Part shown: one piece after another, positions 52,557 to 61,619 of the stretch
Layout: each line of letters starts with the position of its first letter
Numbering within the stretch: the stretch's first letter is position 1
DNA from: JARBAK01 sp034472185
Lineage (GTDB): Bacteria; Pseudomonadota; Alphaproteobacteria; Rickettsiales; Midichloriaceae
Direction: 5' to 3'
Assembly: GCA_034472185.1 (NCBI GenBank)
Contig: JARBAK010000001.1
Coordinates: 310,001 to 374,000 of the forward strand
DNA length: 64,000 nt
Position numbers and translations under genes: made by a program
Notes under the pieces: generated by a model
Told to the model about the DNA's origin: nothing
Databases searched by the model: none
The model's input: the letters and a program-made list of their open reading frames with translations, nothing else

Positions 52557-53243
52557 ATGTTTTCACTTAATTCTCCAGTCTTAGCTTACATAGTTAGTGT
52601 TATTTTAGCATATTTGATTGGATCTATATCCTTTGGCTTGATAATCGCAAAAATCACCAAAATAGGTAACATACGTGCAATGGGCTCAGGAAATACAGGA
52701 GCAACAAATATGATCCGCATAGGGGGAATAAAGTTGGGATTGCTTATAATGCTACTAGACGCACTTAAGGGCGCTAGTTCAATATGGATTGCAAAAAGTT
52801 ACGTGTTACTTAATGAAGTATCGGTGAATTTTTCTACGTTAGCCTCTGGTGTACTATTCTTTTGCGTATTAGGCCATATCTTCCCCATATGGCATCACTT
52901 TAAAGGAGGAAGGGGGGTTGCTACCATAATGGGAGGAGTTACTGCGATGCACTGGCCGCTGGGATTAATTGCTATAATCATGTGGATCTTTCCATTCTCT
53001 TTTTGGAGGGTGTCTTCTATCTCTTCTATATTTGCTGCCACAACTATAGCATTAGGCTCGCTTATAGCGCTACACGGATTTGCTGTGGTAATGTTATTAC
53101 TAACTACAATATTAGTGATTGCAAAACATCGTGATAATATAATGCGATTGATAAAGGGAGAAGAATGGTCTTCTATCGCTTTAAAGCGTCTAACACATGA
53201 TGAAAAAGGGGGAGAAAGCTCCTCAACAAGTGATAACAAATAG
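52557..53243 (+). CDS. plsY: Glycerol-3-phosphate acyltransferase PlsY
   Basis: PlsY acylates glycerol-3-phosphate from acyl-phosphate in the first step of phospholipid synthesis. The multi-helix membrane protein has the three family motifs: GSISFGLIIAK near residue 22, SGNTGATNMIR, and GHIFPIWHHFKGGRGVAT. 228 residues, with a hydrophilic tail (KGGESSSTSDNK) slightly longer than usual. Monocistronic here. Confidence 0.95.
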   Translation: MFSLNSPVLAYIVSVILAYLIGSISFGLIIAKITKIGNIRAMGSGNTGATNMIRIGGIKLGLLIMLLDALKGASSIWIAKSYVLLNEVSVNFSTLASGVLFFCVLGHIFPIWHHFKGGRGVATIMGGVTAMHWPLGLIAIIMWIFPFSFWRVSSISSIFAATTIALGSLIALHGFAVVMLLLTTILVIAKHRDNIMRLIKGEEWSSIALKRLTHDEKGGESSSTSDNK

Positions 53244-53550
53244 CCTTACTATGAAGGTCTTTAACTAAAGATAAGAAAAATAAGTAGAAACAAACAAAAA
53301 GGAGTTTTTAAAATTCAGCTCTCTCTTATTGCTGTTAATGAACAGATATATTCAAGCACGTGTAACCTTTCATAGACATTTTAACACATACGTATTGATC
53401 TAGTAATCATTCTCTTTGCTGCATACAATCTCCAATAAATTACATAGACAAAAACAGCAACGTTAGAACTCTACAAAATAAAAGATGAGGCTACACACCT
53501 CCCTTGAAAAGGAGTGCCGTATAGCCTCACATAAACTATGGAGAGAGAAA
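53244..53550. other. Convergent gap between plsY and pal
   Basis: No gene is visible on either strand in this 307-base stretch. The only clear element is the pal terminator at its right end (53487-53528). Confidence 0.5.
53487..53528 (-). terminator. Terminator of pal
   Basis: GAGGCTA (53487-53493) pairs with TAGCCTC (53522-53528), with an inner CTCC/GGAG stem. On the minus strand it is followed by ATCTTTTATTTTG. It lies 23 bases after the pal stop codon. Confidence 0.7.
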
Positions 53551-54021
53551 TTACCTTACCACAGTAACATCCCTACGATTTTGTGCATAAGCCTCTTCAC
53601 TGTCCCCTTCAACAGCTGGACGTTCCTTTCCATAAGAAATAGTACTCAAACGAACACCATCTACTCCTTGTCCAACTAAGTACTTCCTAGCAGCAAAAGC
53701 ACGCCGTTCACCAAGGGCTAAGTTGTATTCACGAGTCCCCCTTTGGTCGCAATGCCCCTCAATAGTAAAATTCAATTCTGAATTCTGCTTCATGAACTGA
53801 GCTTGTTTACTCAATGTCACAAGCGCGCTTTCATCTAAACCTGATGAATTGAAAGCAAAATATACAACATCACCAGCTTTCTGCTTCAATTCTGCAGAAG
53901 CGGCAGCAATACTTGCATCATTGCTCAATATTGCAGCCCCATCACCCTTATCAGCTTTCTTCCCACAGGCACAAGCCGATAAAAGCGCAATAGACGCTAT
54001 TGTTACAAGAAACTTTTTCAT
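53551..54021 (-). CDS. pal: Peptidoglycan-associated lipoprotein Pal
   Basis: Pal is an outer-membrane lipoprotein tethering the membrane to peptidoglycan within the Tol-Pal system. The 156-residue protein has a lipoprotein signal with lipobox LSAC (C17), a short linker, and an OmpA-like domain: VYFAFNSSGLDE, IEGHCDQRGTREYNLALGERRA and the NRRDVTVV end. Its retention suggests that some peptidoglycan remains. tol genes are not adjacent. Confidence 0.95.
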   Translation of the reverse strand: MKKFLVTIASIALLSACACGKKADKGDGAAILSNDASIAAASAELKQKAGDVVYFAFNSSGLDESALVTLSKQAQFMKQNSELNFTIEGHCDQRGTREYNLALGERRAFAARKYLVGQGVDGVRLSTISYGKERPAVEGDSEEAYAQNRRDVTVVR

Positions 54022-54144
54022 AAATCCACAACCAATTCAAAAATACGTTTATCCTACCCCCCTAAAAGATGAACCCCGACCCAATTGATCGGCATCCCTT
54101 ACATTACTAATTGTTAACTCCTTTAATAAAAGAAGTCAATATGC

Positions 54145-54150
54145 TATACT
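54145..54150 (+). promoter_or_regulatory. Candidate -10 for the FeoB-like gene
   Basis: TATACT (54145-54150) matches the -10 consensus at 5 of 6 positions. A poor -35 (TTTAAT, 54122-54127) lies 17 bases upstream. The gene starts about 130 bases downstream. Confidence 0.25.
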
Positions 54151-54283
54151 AAGCCTAATTAGGGGTTTTCTCTAAAAAAAAGAAAGTGTGACAAAATAAC
54201 ACATGATTGGTAAGGTCCCCCTCTATTATGCAAGTTCAAAAACCTAGGCAAGTTGTAGCTTGCTTCACGCAGGACTAGAACAA

Positions 54284-55834
54284 ATGAACCAACGCTTTTT
54301 CCATAAATGGCCGCGTTTAGCGGTAGATTTACTTCTACTATCTGCGCTTTATAGCCTTTTTCATATAGCACTAATATTTAGCTGTACATTAGAAAAAATT
54401 ACAGGGCAGTTAGAGTATGTCGTACTAACCTATACCGCAAAATACTTAAGCTCCTATAAATTACTACATATTGCACTAAATGGCGGAGTAATGTCCGGTA
54501 TAAAGACTATGGCTTCCTTTATACCTATTATAGCTACATTGTATTTTAGTATATCTATTTTAAAGCAATCTGGATATTTATCGCGCTTGCTTTCCCCTTT
54601 AAAAAAGCTAGTAGCGCGCTTAGGCTTTCAAGAAAATGCACTGATGGCAATCGTAATGGCTTTTGGCTGTAACACACAAGCTATCATAGCAACTTCCTCT
54701 ATCGCAGACAAAAATCAGAGGAAATTAGTAATACTACTGATACCTTTTTTAACGTGTAGGGGACGTTTAATAATCTCTGTATTGTTTTGTGCCTCTTTTC
54801 TTAATAGCGCTGCTGGTCTTATATTGCTATTCTATTGCATGGGCATAGTCATGGCTATATTCACAGTTTTATTGCTTAAAATAAAAAAGAGAGAGCCTCA
54901 TATTGATAATGAAGAAAGACAAATAACTCATTATCAAATACCAAAAGCTCAGCTAACGGTCGTAGCTCTATCACAAAGTCTCTTGCAGGCTTGGAATTTT
55001 ATTAAAGGCACCGGCAGTATAATAGTAATCGCAAGCACTATACTTTGTACCCTTTCTTCAGTAAACTTCGAGGCACAAGTAGTCCCACAAAACAAATCTG
55101 TTTTAGCAGCATTATCTAAAAAAATGAGCATTTTTTTCGGGCCTATGGGCATTTCCGAAGAAAATTGGCCCGCAGTTGCTTCGCTGTTTTCAGGCCTTAT
55201 AGCGAAAGAAGCTATGGCAGGAACAATAGTATCTCTTTATAGCTTACATACTACCGCCGCAGTTATGATCGAAGATATACCACAAAACTCTACAACCATT
55301 ATACACACCATTCCCCTAAACGTTAAAGACGCAATATTAGAAAGATTCGGTAGTCACCGTGCTATAGTAGCTTACCTAATATTTATAATGTTATCTTTCC
55401 CTTGTCTCCCCGTTTATAGCGTTATGGCACAATGTATCGGAAAAAAGGAGGCTTTATTTTCTATATGCTGGACTACAGTTATAGCATATTTAACAGCATG
55501 CACATTCCACCTAATATGTCTTTATACGCAAATAGATACCCTATGCGCTGCTATGTATCTCAACATAATAGCAACATTGCTTCTCATGATGGTCATTCCC
55601 TGCTCAATCATGTCTCTAATAAAATGTGTATATTGTACACAAGCAAAACTAAAGATAGAAAAAACAAATGCCACAAAATTCACTAATGCAGAGGAAAGCA
55701 AAAAAGAAGAAAATACCCAGATGATGCATCTCACCTCTAAATGTGCGAGCTGTCCATTTTCATGTCTAAATAAAGAAAAACTAGAAACTTATAGGAATAA
55801 TAGGCCACATCATTACGCGAAACAACAAGAATGA
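54284..55834 (+). CDS. FeoB-like permease without GTPase domain
   Basis: Full FeoB is a ferrous-iron transporter with an N-terminal G domain. This 516-residue protein consists only of the membrane part: two nucleoside-recognition 'Gate' domains with FGCNTQAIIATSSI and TCRGRLIISVLF in the first and SGLIAKEAMAGTIVSLY in the second, the same landmarks as FeoB. No G1-G4 motif is present, and the first residues already lead into a membrane helix. The last 90 residues carry KCASCPFSC, a possible metal site. ATG 54284 is preceded by AGGA. Substrate unproven. Confidence 0.72.
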   Translation: MNQRFFHKWPRLAVDLLLLSALYSLFHIALIFSCTLEKITGQLEYVVLTYTAKYLSSYKLLHIALNGGVMSGIKTMASFIPIIATLYFSISILKQSGYLSRLLSPLKKLVARLGFQENALMAIVMAFGCNTQAIIATSSIADKNQRKLVILLIPFLTCRGRLIISVLFCASFLNSAAGLILLFYCMGIVMAIFTVLLLKIKKREPHIDNEERQITHYQIPKAQLTVVALSQSLLQAWNFIKGTGSIIVIASTILCTLSSVNFEAQVVPQNKSVLAALSKKMSIFFGPMGISEENWPAVASLFSGLIAKEAMAGTIVSLYSLHTTAAVMIEDIPQNSTTIIHTIPLNVKDAILERFGSHRAIVAYLIFIMLSFPCLPVYSVMAQCIGKKEALFSICWTTVIAYLTACTFHLICLYTQIDTLCAAMYLNIIATLLLMMVIPCSIMSLIKCVYCTQAKLKIEKTNATKFTNAEESKKEENTQMMHLTSKCASCPFSCLNKEKLETYRNNRPHHYAKQQE

Positions 55835-55968
55835 TAGAATCGGATTTCCATCTCCACATCTGCCATTACCCTTCTCATAATCAAGCAAGCCTATATAAAT
55901 AAAAAGCACTTATTTAATTAAGAATTAATTACCAATTATCCTATTGTACTAATACACAGCATATACTA

Positions 55969-57696
55969 CTACACAGATCCACTAATTTTAGGAAGTTGCT
56001 CGTTAAGTTTACCGCTCAATTGAGCTAGAATTTTATCTCTAGCGCCATATGCAACTACCGATCCATTTTGCAATACCATGATAGTATCAGCAAGAGCTAA
56101 AATAGAAGTTCTATGAGATATAAGAATGGCAGTAATACACTGCTCTTTAGCCACTTCTATCGCGCCAGATAAAGCAGCCTCTCCTGAAACATCTAGGCTG
56201 GCGTTAGGTTCATCAAGTATAAGCAATTTAGGATGTCCAAAAAAAGCACGCGCTAAAGCTATTCTCTGTTTTTGCCCACCAGAAAGCACAGAGCCATCAA
56301 CCCCTATTTCAGTATCATAAGCTTTGGGTAATTGCAAAATAAGGTCGTGAACACCAGCTAATTGCGCAGCCATAATTACATCTTCAGAATTAGCATTAGG
56401 ATCCATACGAGAGATATTCTCTCTTACTGTACCACCAAACAATTCAACTCCCTGAGGTAAATAACCTATATATTTACCAAGATCAGAGCGCCGCCAATCT
56501 TTTAGACTGGCTCCATCGACTCTTACACTACCAATATTAGGGTTCCAGACCCCAGCAATCAATTTAGCCAATGTAGTTTTACCAGAAGCGCTTGCTCCTA
56601 TAATAGCTAAAGTCTCCCCTGCCCTTAAAGCAAAAGTGATCCCTTTGATTATATGTTTAGTGCTACCAGGAGGAGCAAAATATATATTTTCCACTTCAAC
56701 CCTTCCCTCCGGTGCAGGTAAGGACATAAGGTCTTCTTCCTTAACGGTTCTAATAAACATGCTATTCAAACGGTTATATGCCTTAGAACTGTTAATATAG
56801 CCTTTCCAAGACGCTACAGCATGTTCTAAAGGAGCAAGTGCACGCCCCGCTAATGTCGAGCTAGCTATAATACACCCTGAAGAAAATTCAGCACCCTGTG
56901 TGCTAATAATAATATATGCACCCAATCCAGTAACGGAAATTTGTATCACCGTTCTTATGACACTTATTATTTCAGTAAAGATTGCCTGTCTCTCCACCTG
57001 TAGCGATTGCGTATGCTGAACTTTATGGTTAAGTTTTTGCCAAGAGTTAATCACATTACCTTTAAACCCCATCACCTCTATCACTTCAGCGTTACGAGTA
57101 GATTGCTCTACATTACGCATACTGCGGATGAAATTCTCATTATTGCTCTCTACCAATTTTTTTGTTGATCTATCTGCTACAAGCCCAACCCCTACTAAGA
57201 TAATACCACCTACTAATACTAAAGAGCCTATATATACATGAAGGAAGAAGAGCATAATCAAAAAAATCAACGCCCATGGAACATCCATAATAGAAAGCAA
57301 AGACGGACTGGTTATATAGGTTTTAATTGTTTGTAAATCCCTCAACTGCTGGCTATTAGCATTGGCACGCGATTCCATCGCAGTCTTTATAGCGTTCTCA
57401 AAAACCACATGCGATAATTTTTTTTCGAACCACAGCCCCATTTTATTCATTGCAAAAGATCTAGCGCCCCTTACCAATCCCAAGAGTATAAGAGCCAATA
57501 TCATAACTATAGAAAGCATCGTGAGGGTATTAAGGTTACCACTCGACAATACTCTATCTAATACCTGTAAAGAGTACAAAGACGTAGTCATTAATAACAG
57601 GTTAATGATACATCCAAACACTAATATATATCTCACCATTAATCGGCAAGTAAGCAATGCTTCTTTAAGTGGAGTACTCTGCTCTACAACTAACAT
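55969..57696 (-). CDS. Type I secretion ABC transporter (permease-ATPase)
   Basis: A 575-residue PrtD/AprD-type exporter. The N-terminal half is a six-helix membrane domain without a C39 peptidase; the ATPase half has Walker A GASASGKTTLAK, Q-loop, signature LSGGQKQRIALARAF, Walker B LLILDEPNASLD and a switch histidine (LISHRTS). Such proteins export unfolded C-terminal-signal proteins with an HlyD partner and TolC. Neither the partner nor a substrate is adjacent. Confidence 0.9.
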   Translation of the reverse strand: MLVVEQSTPLKEALLTCRLMVRYILVFGCIINLLLMTTSLYSLQVLDRVLSSGNLNTLTMLSIVMILALILLGLVRGARSFAMNKMGLWFEKKLSHVVFENAIKTAMESRANANSQQLRDLQTIKTYITSPSLLSIMDVPWALIFLIMLFFLHVYIGSLVLVGGIILVGVGLVADRSTKKLVESNNENFIRSMRNVEQSTRNAEVIEVMGFKGNVINSWQKLNHKVQHTQSLQVERQAIFTEIISVIRTVIQISVTGLGAYIIISTQGAEFSSGCIIASSTLAGRALAPLEHAVASWKGYINSSKAYNRLNSMFIRTVKEEDLMSLPAPEGRVEVENIYFAPPGSTKHIIKGITFALRAGETLAIIGASASGKTTLAKLIAGVWNPNIGSVRVDGASLKDWRRSDLGKYIGYLPQGVELFGGTVRENISRMDPNANSEDVIMAAQLAGVHDLILQLPKAYDTEIGVDGSVLSGGQKQRIALARAFFGHPKLLILDEPNASLDVSGEAALSGAIEVAKEQCITAILISHRTSILALADTIMVLQNGSVVAYGARDKILAQLSGKLNEQLPKISGSV

Positions 57697-57803
57697 ATCT
57701 ACCTTATTGTAAATCTAAACCTATCGCCGGTTATATCTCCTATTTTCTTTGGAAGACAGCATAAAAATATAATAGAGCACTAAATAGTACTTTATACATT
57801 AAG

Positions 57804-60167
57804 TTAAATAACTTTGTTCGATGCCGTTTCTTCTCCTAATATAGAGATTAACTCAGGATTCTTTGATAAATTTATAGAGGTTAAAAGAGTATCTTTTCCA
57901 TGTTTAAGTAAAAAAATTCCATTATTTTGGTTTTGAATTTTTATTTTGTATAATTCATCGTCAGTTAAATCTAACGCATGTTTGTACGCTTTAGTAGCAA
58001 ATTTATTCGCAACAATAAATTTATTGACTGAGCGTTTAAAGGCTACATTAAACGCCTCGGTATTTAGTGTTTGTTCTTTTGTAACAGAAAAAATAGCCAA
58101 AGCATTATTATGTGCTAAAAGGTCAAAAAGTTTGGACCATTCTTCAGGTAACAGTGGTAAGTTAAAGAGTTCATCGGAAGATGGTACGACAATTATTGTC
58201 GGTTTCCCGTCTAATACGGCACAAAGTTTTACTAATAATACAAAAATAAAAAACGCAACTATACGTGCAGACCCCTCCTTAGGTGCTGATATATCTATTC
58301 TCGTACGAAGATTACGTAATAAACAATCTAAGTTATTACGAGTGCAAAAATATCTAAATTGCGAAGATGTTAAGAAGGTTGCATCGCTCTTCATAGAAGA
58401 ATGATTTCCCACATAGTTAGAAACCAATTCTGCCACGCACGCTGCTCCTTGCTCTGAGCTTTCAGCTACTTTTAATCTCTCTATTATACCAGATATATCA
58501 GTTTTAAAATCTTTACTACTTACCCCTAAGAGCCCCCTACATATAAAATCAGTCGCCCCGGATATATCTGAAACAAATCCAGTGTTAAATAAATCAATTT
58601 GTACATGTGATTTGTTTTCCTCCTTGTCCATAAGATCAGCAAAATTTAGACTGACAGCATTAAATCCAAGCTTATCGTATAAAGGATGGCATAATTCATC
58701 TCCTATTACCAAAATTCTAGGAGAAAATTTTACTGCTTGCATCAATAAAAACTTAGGCAAAATTCTGGTAACGGGCAAATTATTGGGGTCTATAATAAAA
58801 ACATTTCCCTCATTTTCATCATGAAAATTAAAACAATATCTTAGTTCTGTAGTAAGATTTTTGAAAATTGTCACTGGCAAGCCCCATTTGCTGCCGTTGT
58901 AGTTACCTATATCAACACTATGTATAGAGCTAAATGTGCCAGCAAACTTTGTTGCATTGAACTGATCTCGATTGATGAATCGAAAATTACCAGGAAGATA
59001 CGCCAGAAAGGCCCCTGCCATGTTTAAATCTTCTCGTAATGCCCCTATTCCGTAATCATGGATTACCGTCTTTACAAAATGATCCACTGCGGTATTAAAG
59101 TGCTCTTCATTTTCAGCATAAATCAATATTGTAATCTGCTCGCTACAATAATCGTTAATTTTACCAGACTCAGCCGCACTCAGTAATGCCTCTAACCCTG
59201 AAGCGGCATAAATGCTGAAAACTTTCGCAGCTTTTTGGATTCTTTTATGATATTTCCACTGTGCTTGTGCTGATGATTTAGAGGCAAAAAGTAACACTTC
59301 CGTCAATATAAAGGCATTATTAATTTGCAATATAGCATCTGCTATTATTGTGCTCAATTCATAGGGATATTTTAGTGTTAAAATTGCACCGAAACGAGTA
59401 CGCCCACTTCTATGAGAGAAAAGCTTTATCGTATTAAAAAGATAGGTGAAATCACTTTCAATAAGTGTATTCGAAAGATCTGCAGTTCCTACTTCTATAT
59501 TTTTCTTTTCTAAATTTAAGAGTTGATAATAGAATGATGCAGGTTCTGAAATATAGCGAACAGGTGGAGTTAATGCTTTATGCATTATACTACTTGTAGT
59601 AGCCTGCGGCGGTATAGCTCTAATTTTCAACACACGGGCTCCATACATCTCTAAAGACTTCTGCACCCTGTTTACAATGGAAGTGAGCAATATCGCACAT
59701 GAAACAAGTCGTCGCTTCTGCGCTAATGTAAAAATCGGAAAGAATACATATTTTATGAATTTTATAGCACTTAGGTAATCTTTAACCCCCCTATGTACTA
59801 TCGTAATATATAGTGTATTTACAAGCTGGTGCTGCCATCCACATAGCTTATCCCAGTAATCTGCCAATGCTCTTGGTAATTCCTCTTTATACGCATTCGC
59901 CAACGTTATATCGTGCTCCTCTCTAAGCACGTGCAAGTAGACGGCGCATCGAGAATCATCAATATGCTGCTTTATAGCCTCACGCACCTTTGTCCTCAAG
60001 TCTGAGACTATCACTTTTTGTGCAATATTTGGACGTAAAAATCCATCTAGTTTTATTATTTGCACTAACTCACCGCTTTTAGTAAGAAGCGTACGTTCAT
60101 CAAAATGACAAACAACTGGGATAAAAGCCGCTATATCTTTACTAATAATTTTTTTATTAGATATCAC
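57804..60167 (-). CDS. virB4: Second VirB4 homologue with degenerate ATPase motifs
   Basis: The 787-residue protein follows VirB4 along its length: PVVCHFDERTLLTKSGELVQIIKLDGF at the N-terminus (compare GHFNDHTILTKNGALMQVIKVGGF in the first copy) and a C-terminal region ending DTLLTSINLSKNPELISIL. Where Walker A should be, the sequence reads VFIIDPNNLPVTRI without GxxGxGKT, and the Walker B position reads IIVVPSSDELF. Rickettsia genomes are known to carry such a second, ATP-site-deficient RvhB4. It sits 25 kb from the main T4SS block. Confidence 0.85.
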   Translation of the reverse strand: MISNKKIISKDIAAFIPVVCHFDERTLLTKSGELVQIIKLDGFLRPNIAQKVIVSDLRTKVREAIKQHIDDSRCAVYLHVLREEHDITLANAYKEELPRALADYWDKLCGWQHQLVNTLYITIVHRGVKDYLSAIKFIKYVFFPIFTLAQKRRLVSCAILLTSIVNRVQKSLEMYGARVLKIRAIPPQATTSSIMHKALTPPVRYISEPASFYYQLLNLEKKNIEVGTADLSNTLIESDFTYLFNTIKLFSHRSGRTRFGAILTLKYPYELSTIIADAILQINNAFILTEVLLFASKSSAQAQWKYHKRIQKAAKVFSIYAASGLEALLSAAESGKINDYCSEQITILIYAENEEHFNTAVDHFVKTVIHDYGIGALREDLNMAGAFLAYLPGNFRFINRDQFNATKFAGTFSSIHSVDIGNYNGSKWGLPVTIFKNLTTELRYCFNFHDENEGNVFIIDPNNLPVTRILPKFLLMQAVKFSPRILVIGDELCHPLYDKLGFNAVSLNFADLMDKEENKSHVQIDLFNTGFVSDISGATDFICRGLLGVSSKDFKTDISGIIERLKVAESSEQGAACVAELVSNYVGNHSSMKSDATFLTSSQFRYFCTRNNLDCLLRNLRTRIDISAPKEGSARIVAFFIFVLLVKLCAVLDGKPTIIVVPSSDELFNLPLLPEEWSKLFDLLAHNNALAIFSVTKEQTLNTEAFNVAFKRSVNKFIVANKFATKAYKHALDLTDDELYKIKIQNQNNGIFLLKHGKDTLLTSINLSKNPELISILGEETASNKVI

Positions 60168-60258
60168 CTGATTGTCCTATATATAACTTTATTACATAAT
60201 ATCTAATTTACACTAAGACAAATCCATCTACATATACGCAATCATAAATATATGGTAT

Positions 60259-61422
60259 CTACTCAGATCCGACAAGGCAAACCAAATTTCCATAGCTCCT
60301 TTCTATTTTACCAGCCAATTCCCACTCTAATAAAATTAGCTCTACAACCTCTAGTGGTAGTCTAATGCCTGCTAAAATATTGTCAAGGCTAGTAGGTGTA
60401 AAAGAAAGTTTAGATAATAAAACCTGCCTATATTTATTCATATCACTCTGACTTATAGATTCGATATCCAGTGAATTAAACTCTTGCTTATCTTTATCGA
60501 TGCCGTGTTCACCAAACAAATCGCACTGCACGTCATTAGCTCTATTAATATGCGATAATATATCTTCCACGCTTTCTACTAGTATCGCGCCTTGCCTCAG
60601 AAGACTATTAGTGCCATGACATCTAACGTCAAGCGGAGAACCAGGCACTGCAAAAACGTCTCTGCCATAATCTAAGGCTAATCTAGCCGTAATAAGCGTA
60701 CCAGACCTTTTGGCCGCCTCAACAACTACTATCCCACAAGATAATCCAGCAATAATTCTGTTTCTCTGTGGAAAATGCTGTGCAGCAGAAGCAGCGCCCA
60801 ATGCTTGTTCTGTAATAACTAATCCCTCCTCATATAGCTTCCTATATAAAGAGGTATTTTCCTCGGGATATATATTGTCTATACCACCTGCGATTACACC
60901 TATAGTACCAGAACTTAAAGCAGCAGAATGTGCAGCAGCATCTATCCCCCTAGCTAATCCAGAAACTACGACAAACCCATTTTTACCAAGATCGTAAACT
61001 AATCTTTTAGCAATTACGATACCATTCGTAGAAGCGTTTCTTGCGCCCACTACTCCAATCTTATGCCTTTTAAGCAGATCTAAGCGCCCTCTCGCACTAA
61101 TCACGGGGGGAAAATCCGGAATTTGTCTCAATATTGGTGGGTAAATTACATCGCACGCAAGTATTATCTTAGCACCCAATTTATTGGATCTCACAATCTC
61201 GTCTTCTATATCTTGAACAGAAGATATACGAATACCGTGTTTATTACCTCCATTACGAGCCAAGCGCGGTAAATTATCTAAAGCAGCTTGAGGCGTTTTA
61301 AAAAGTTTTAAAAGCCCTATAAACGTTACAGCTCCAACGTTTTTCGTTCTAGCTAATCTTAGCCATGCAATACGAAATTCAGGATTATCTAAATCACCTT
61401 GATTCTGCAAAAAATCGTGCAT
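60259..61422 (-). CDS. dprA: DNA processing protein DprA
   Basis: DprA loads RecA onto incoming single-stranded DNA in transformation. The 387-residue protein has an N-terminal SAM-like region, the extended Rossmann core with GVVGARNAS, VSGLARGIDAAAH, GGIDNIYP and VVVEAAKRSGTLITARLALDYGRDVFAVPGS, and a C-terminal winged-helix-like domain. Paired with comEC in this window it suggests DNA uptake or its remnant. Divergent from dnaX. Confidence 0.95.
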   Translation of the reverse strand: MHDFLQNQGDLDNPEFRIAWLRLARTKNVGAVTFIGLLKLFKTPQAALDNLPRLARNGGNKHGIRISSVQDIEDEIVRSNKLGAKIILACDVIYPPILRQIPDFPPVISARGRLDLLKRHKIGVVGARNASTNGIVIAKRLVYDLGKNGFVVVSGLARGIDAAAHSAALSSGTIGVIAGGIDNIYPEENTSLYRKLYEEGLVITEQALGAASAAQHFPQRNRIIAGLSCGIVVVEAAKRSGTLITARLALDYGRDVFAVPGSPLDVRCHGTNSLLRQGAILVESVEDILSHINRANDVQCDLFGEHGIDKDKQEFNSLDIESISQSDMNKYRQVLLSKLSFTPTSLDNILAGIRLPLEVVELILLEWELAGKIERSYGNLVCLVGSE

Positions 61423-61456
61423 ATTGCCACCCTATATCATATATTCTTTCACAAAA

Positions 61457-61486
61457 TTGACTACTTCAATCATCATAGGCTATGCT
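61457..61486 (+). promoter_or_regulatory. Candidate dnaX promoter
   Basis: TTGACT (61457-61462, 5 of 6) and TATGCT (61481-61486, 4 of 6) are 18 bases apart in the dprA-dnaX divergent gap, about 130 bases before the dnaX ATG. Confidence 0.35.
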
Positions 61487-61619
61487 ATACATTATTCTGA
61501 ATAGTTGTAAGCATGAGGTACACAATCATGCAGTAATAGGATATACAGTTATCCAGAATAATAAAAATATTCACATCCATAAAATAACTTACTTACTTAA
61601 GCAAAATTTATAACAGACT

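Noticed and set aside
55900..55960. A/T-only inverted repeat between the FeoB-like gene and the ABC transporter
   Set aside because: The stem is short and made only of A-T pairs, which is expected by chance in this composition.
57946..58404. 152-codon plus-strand frame inside the second virB4
   Set aside because: It is antisense to a well-supported gene and has no recognisable features.
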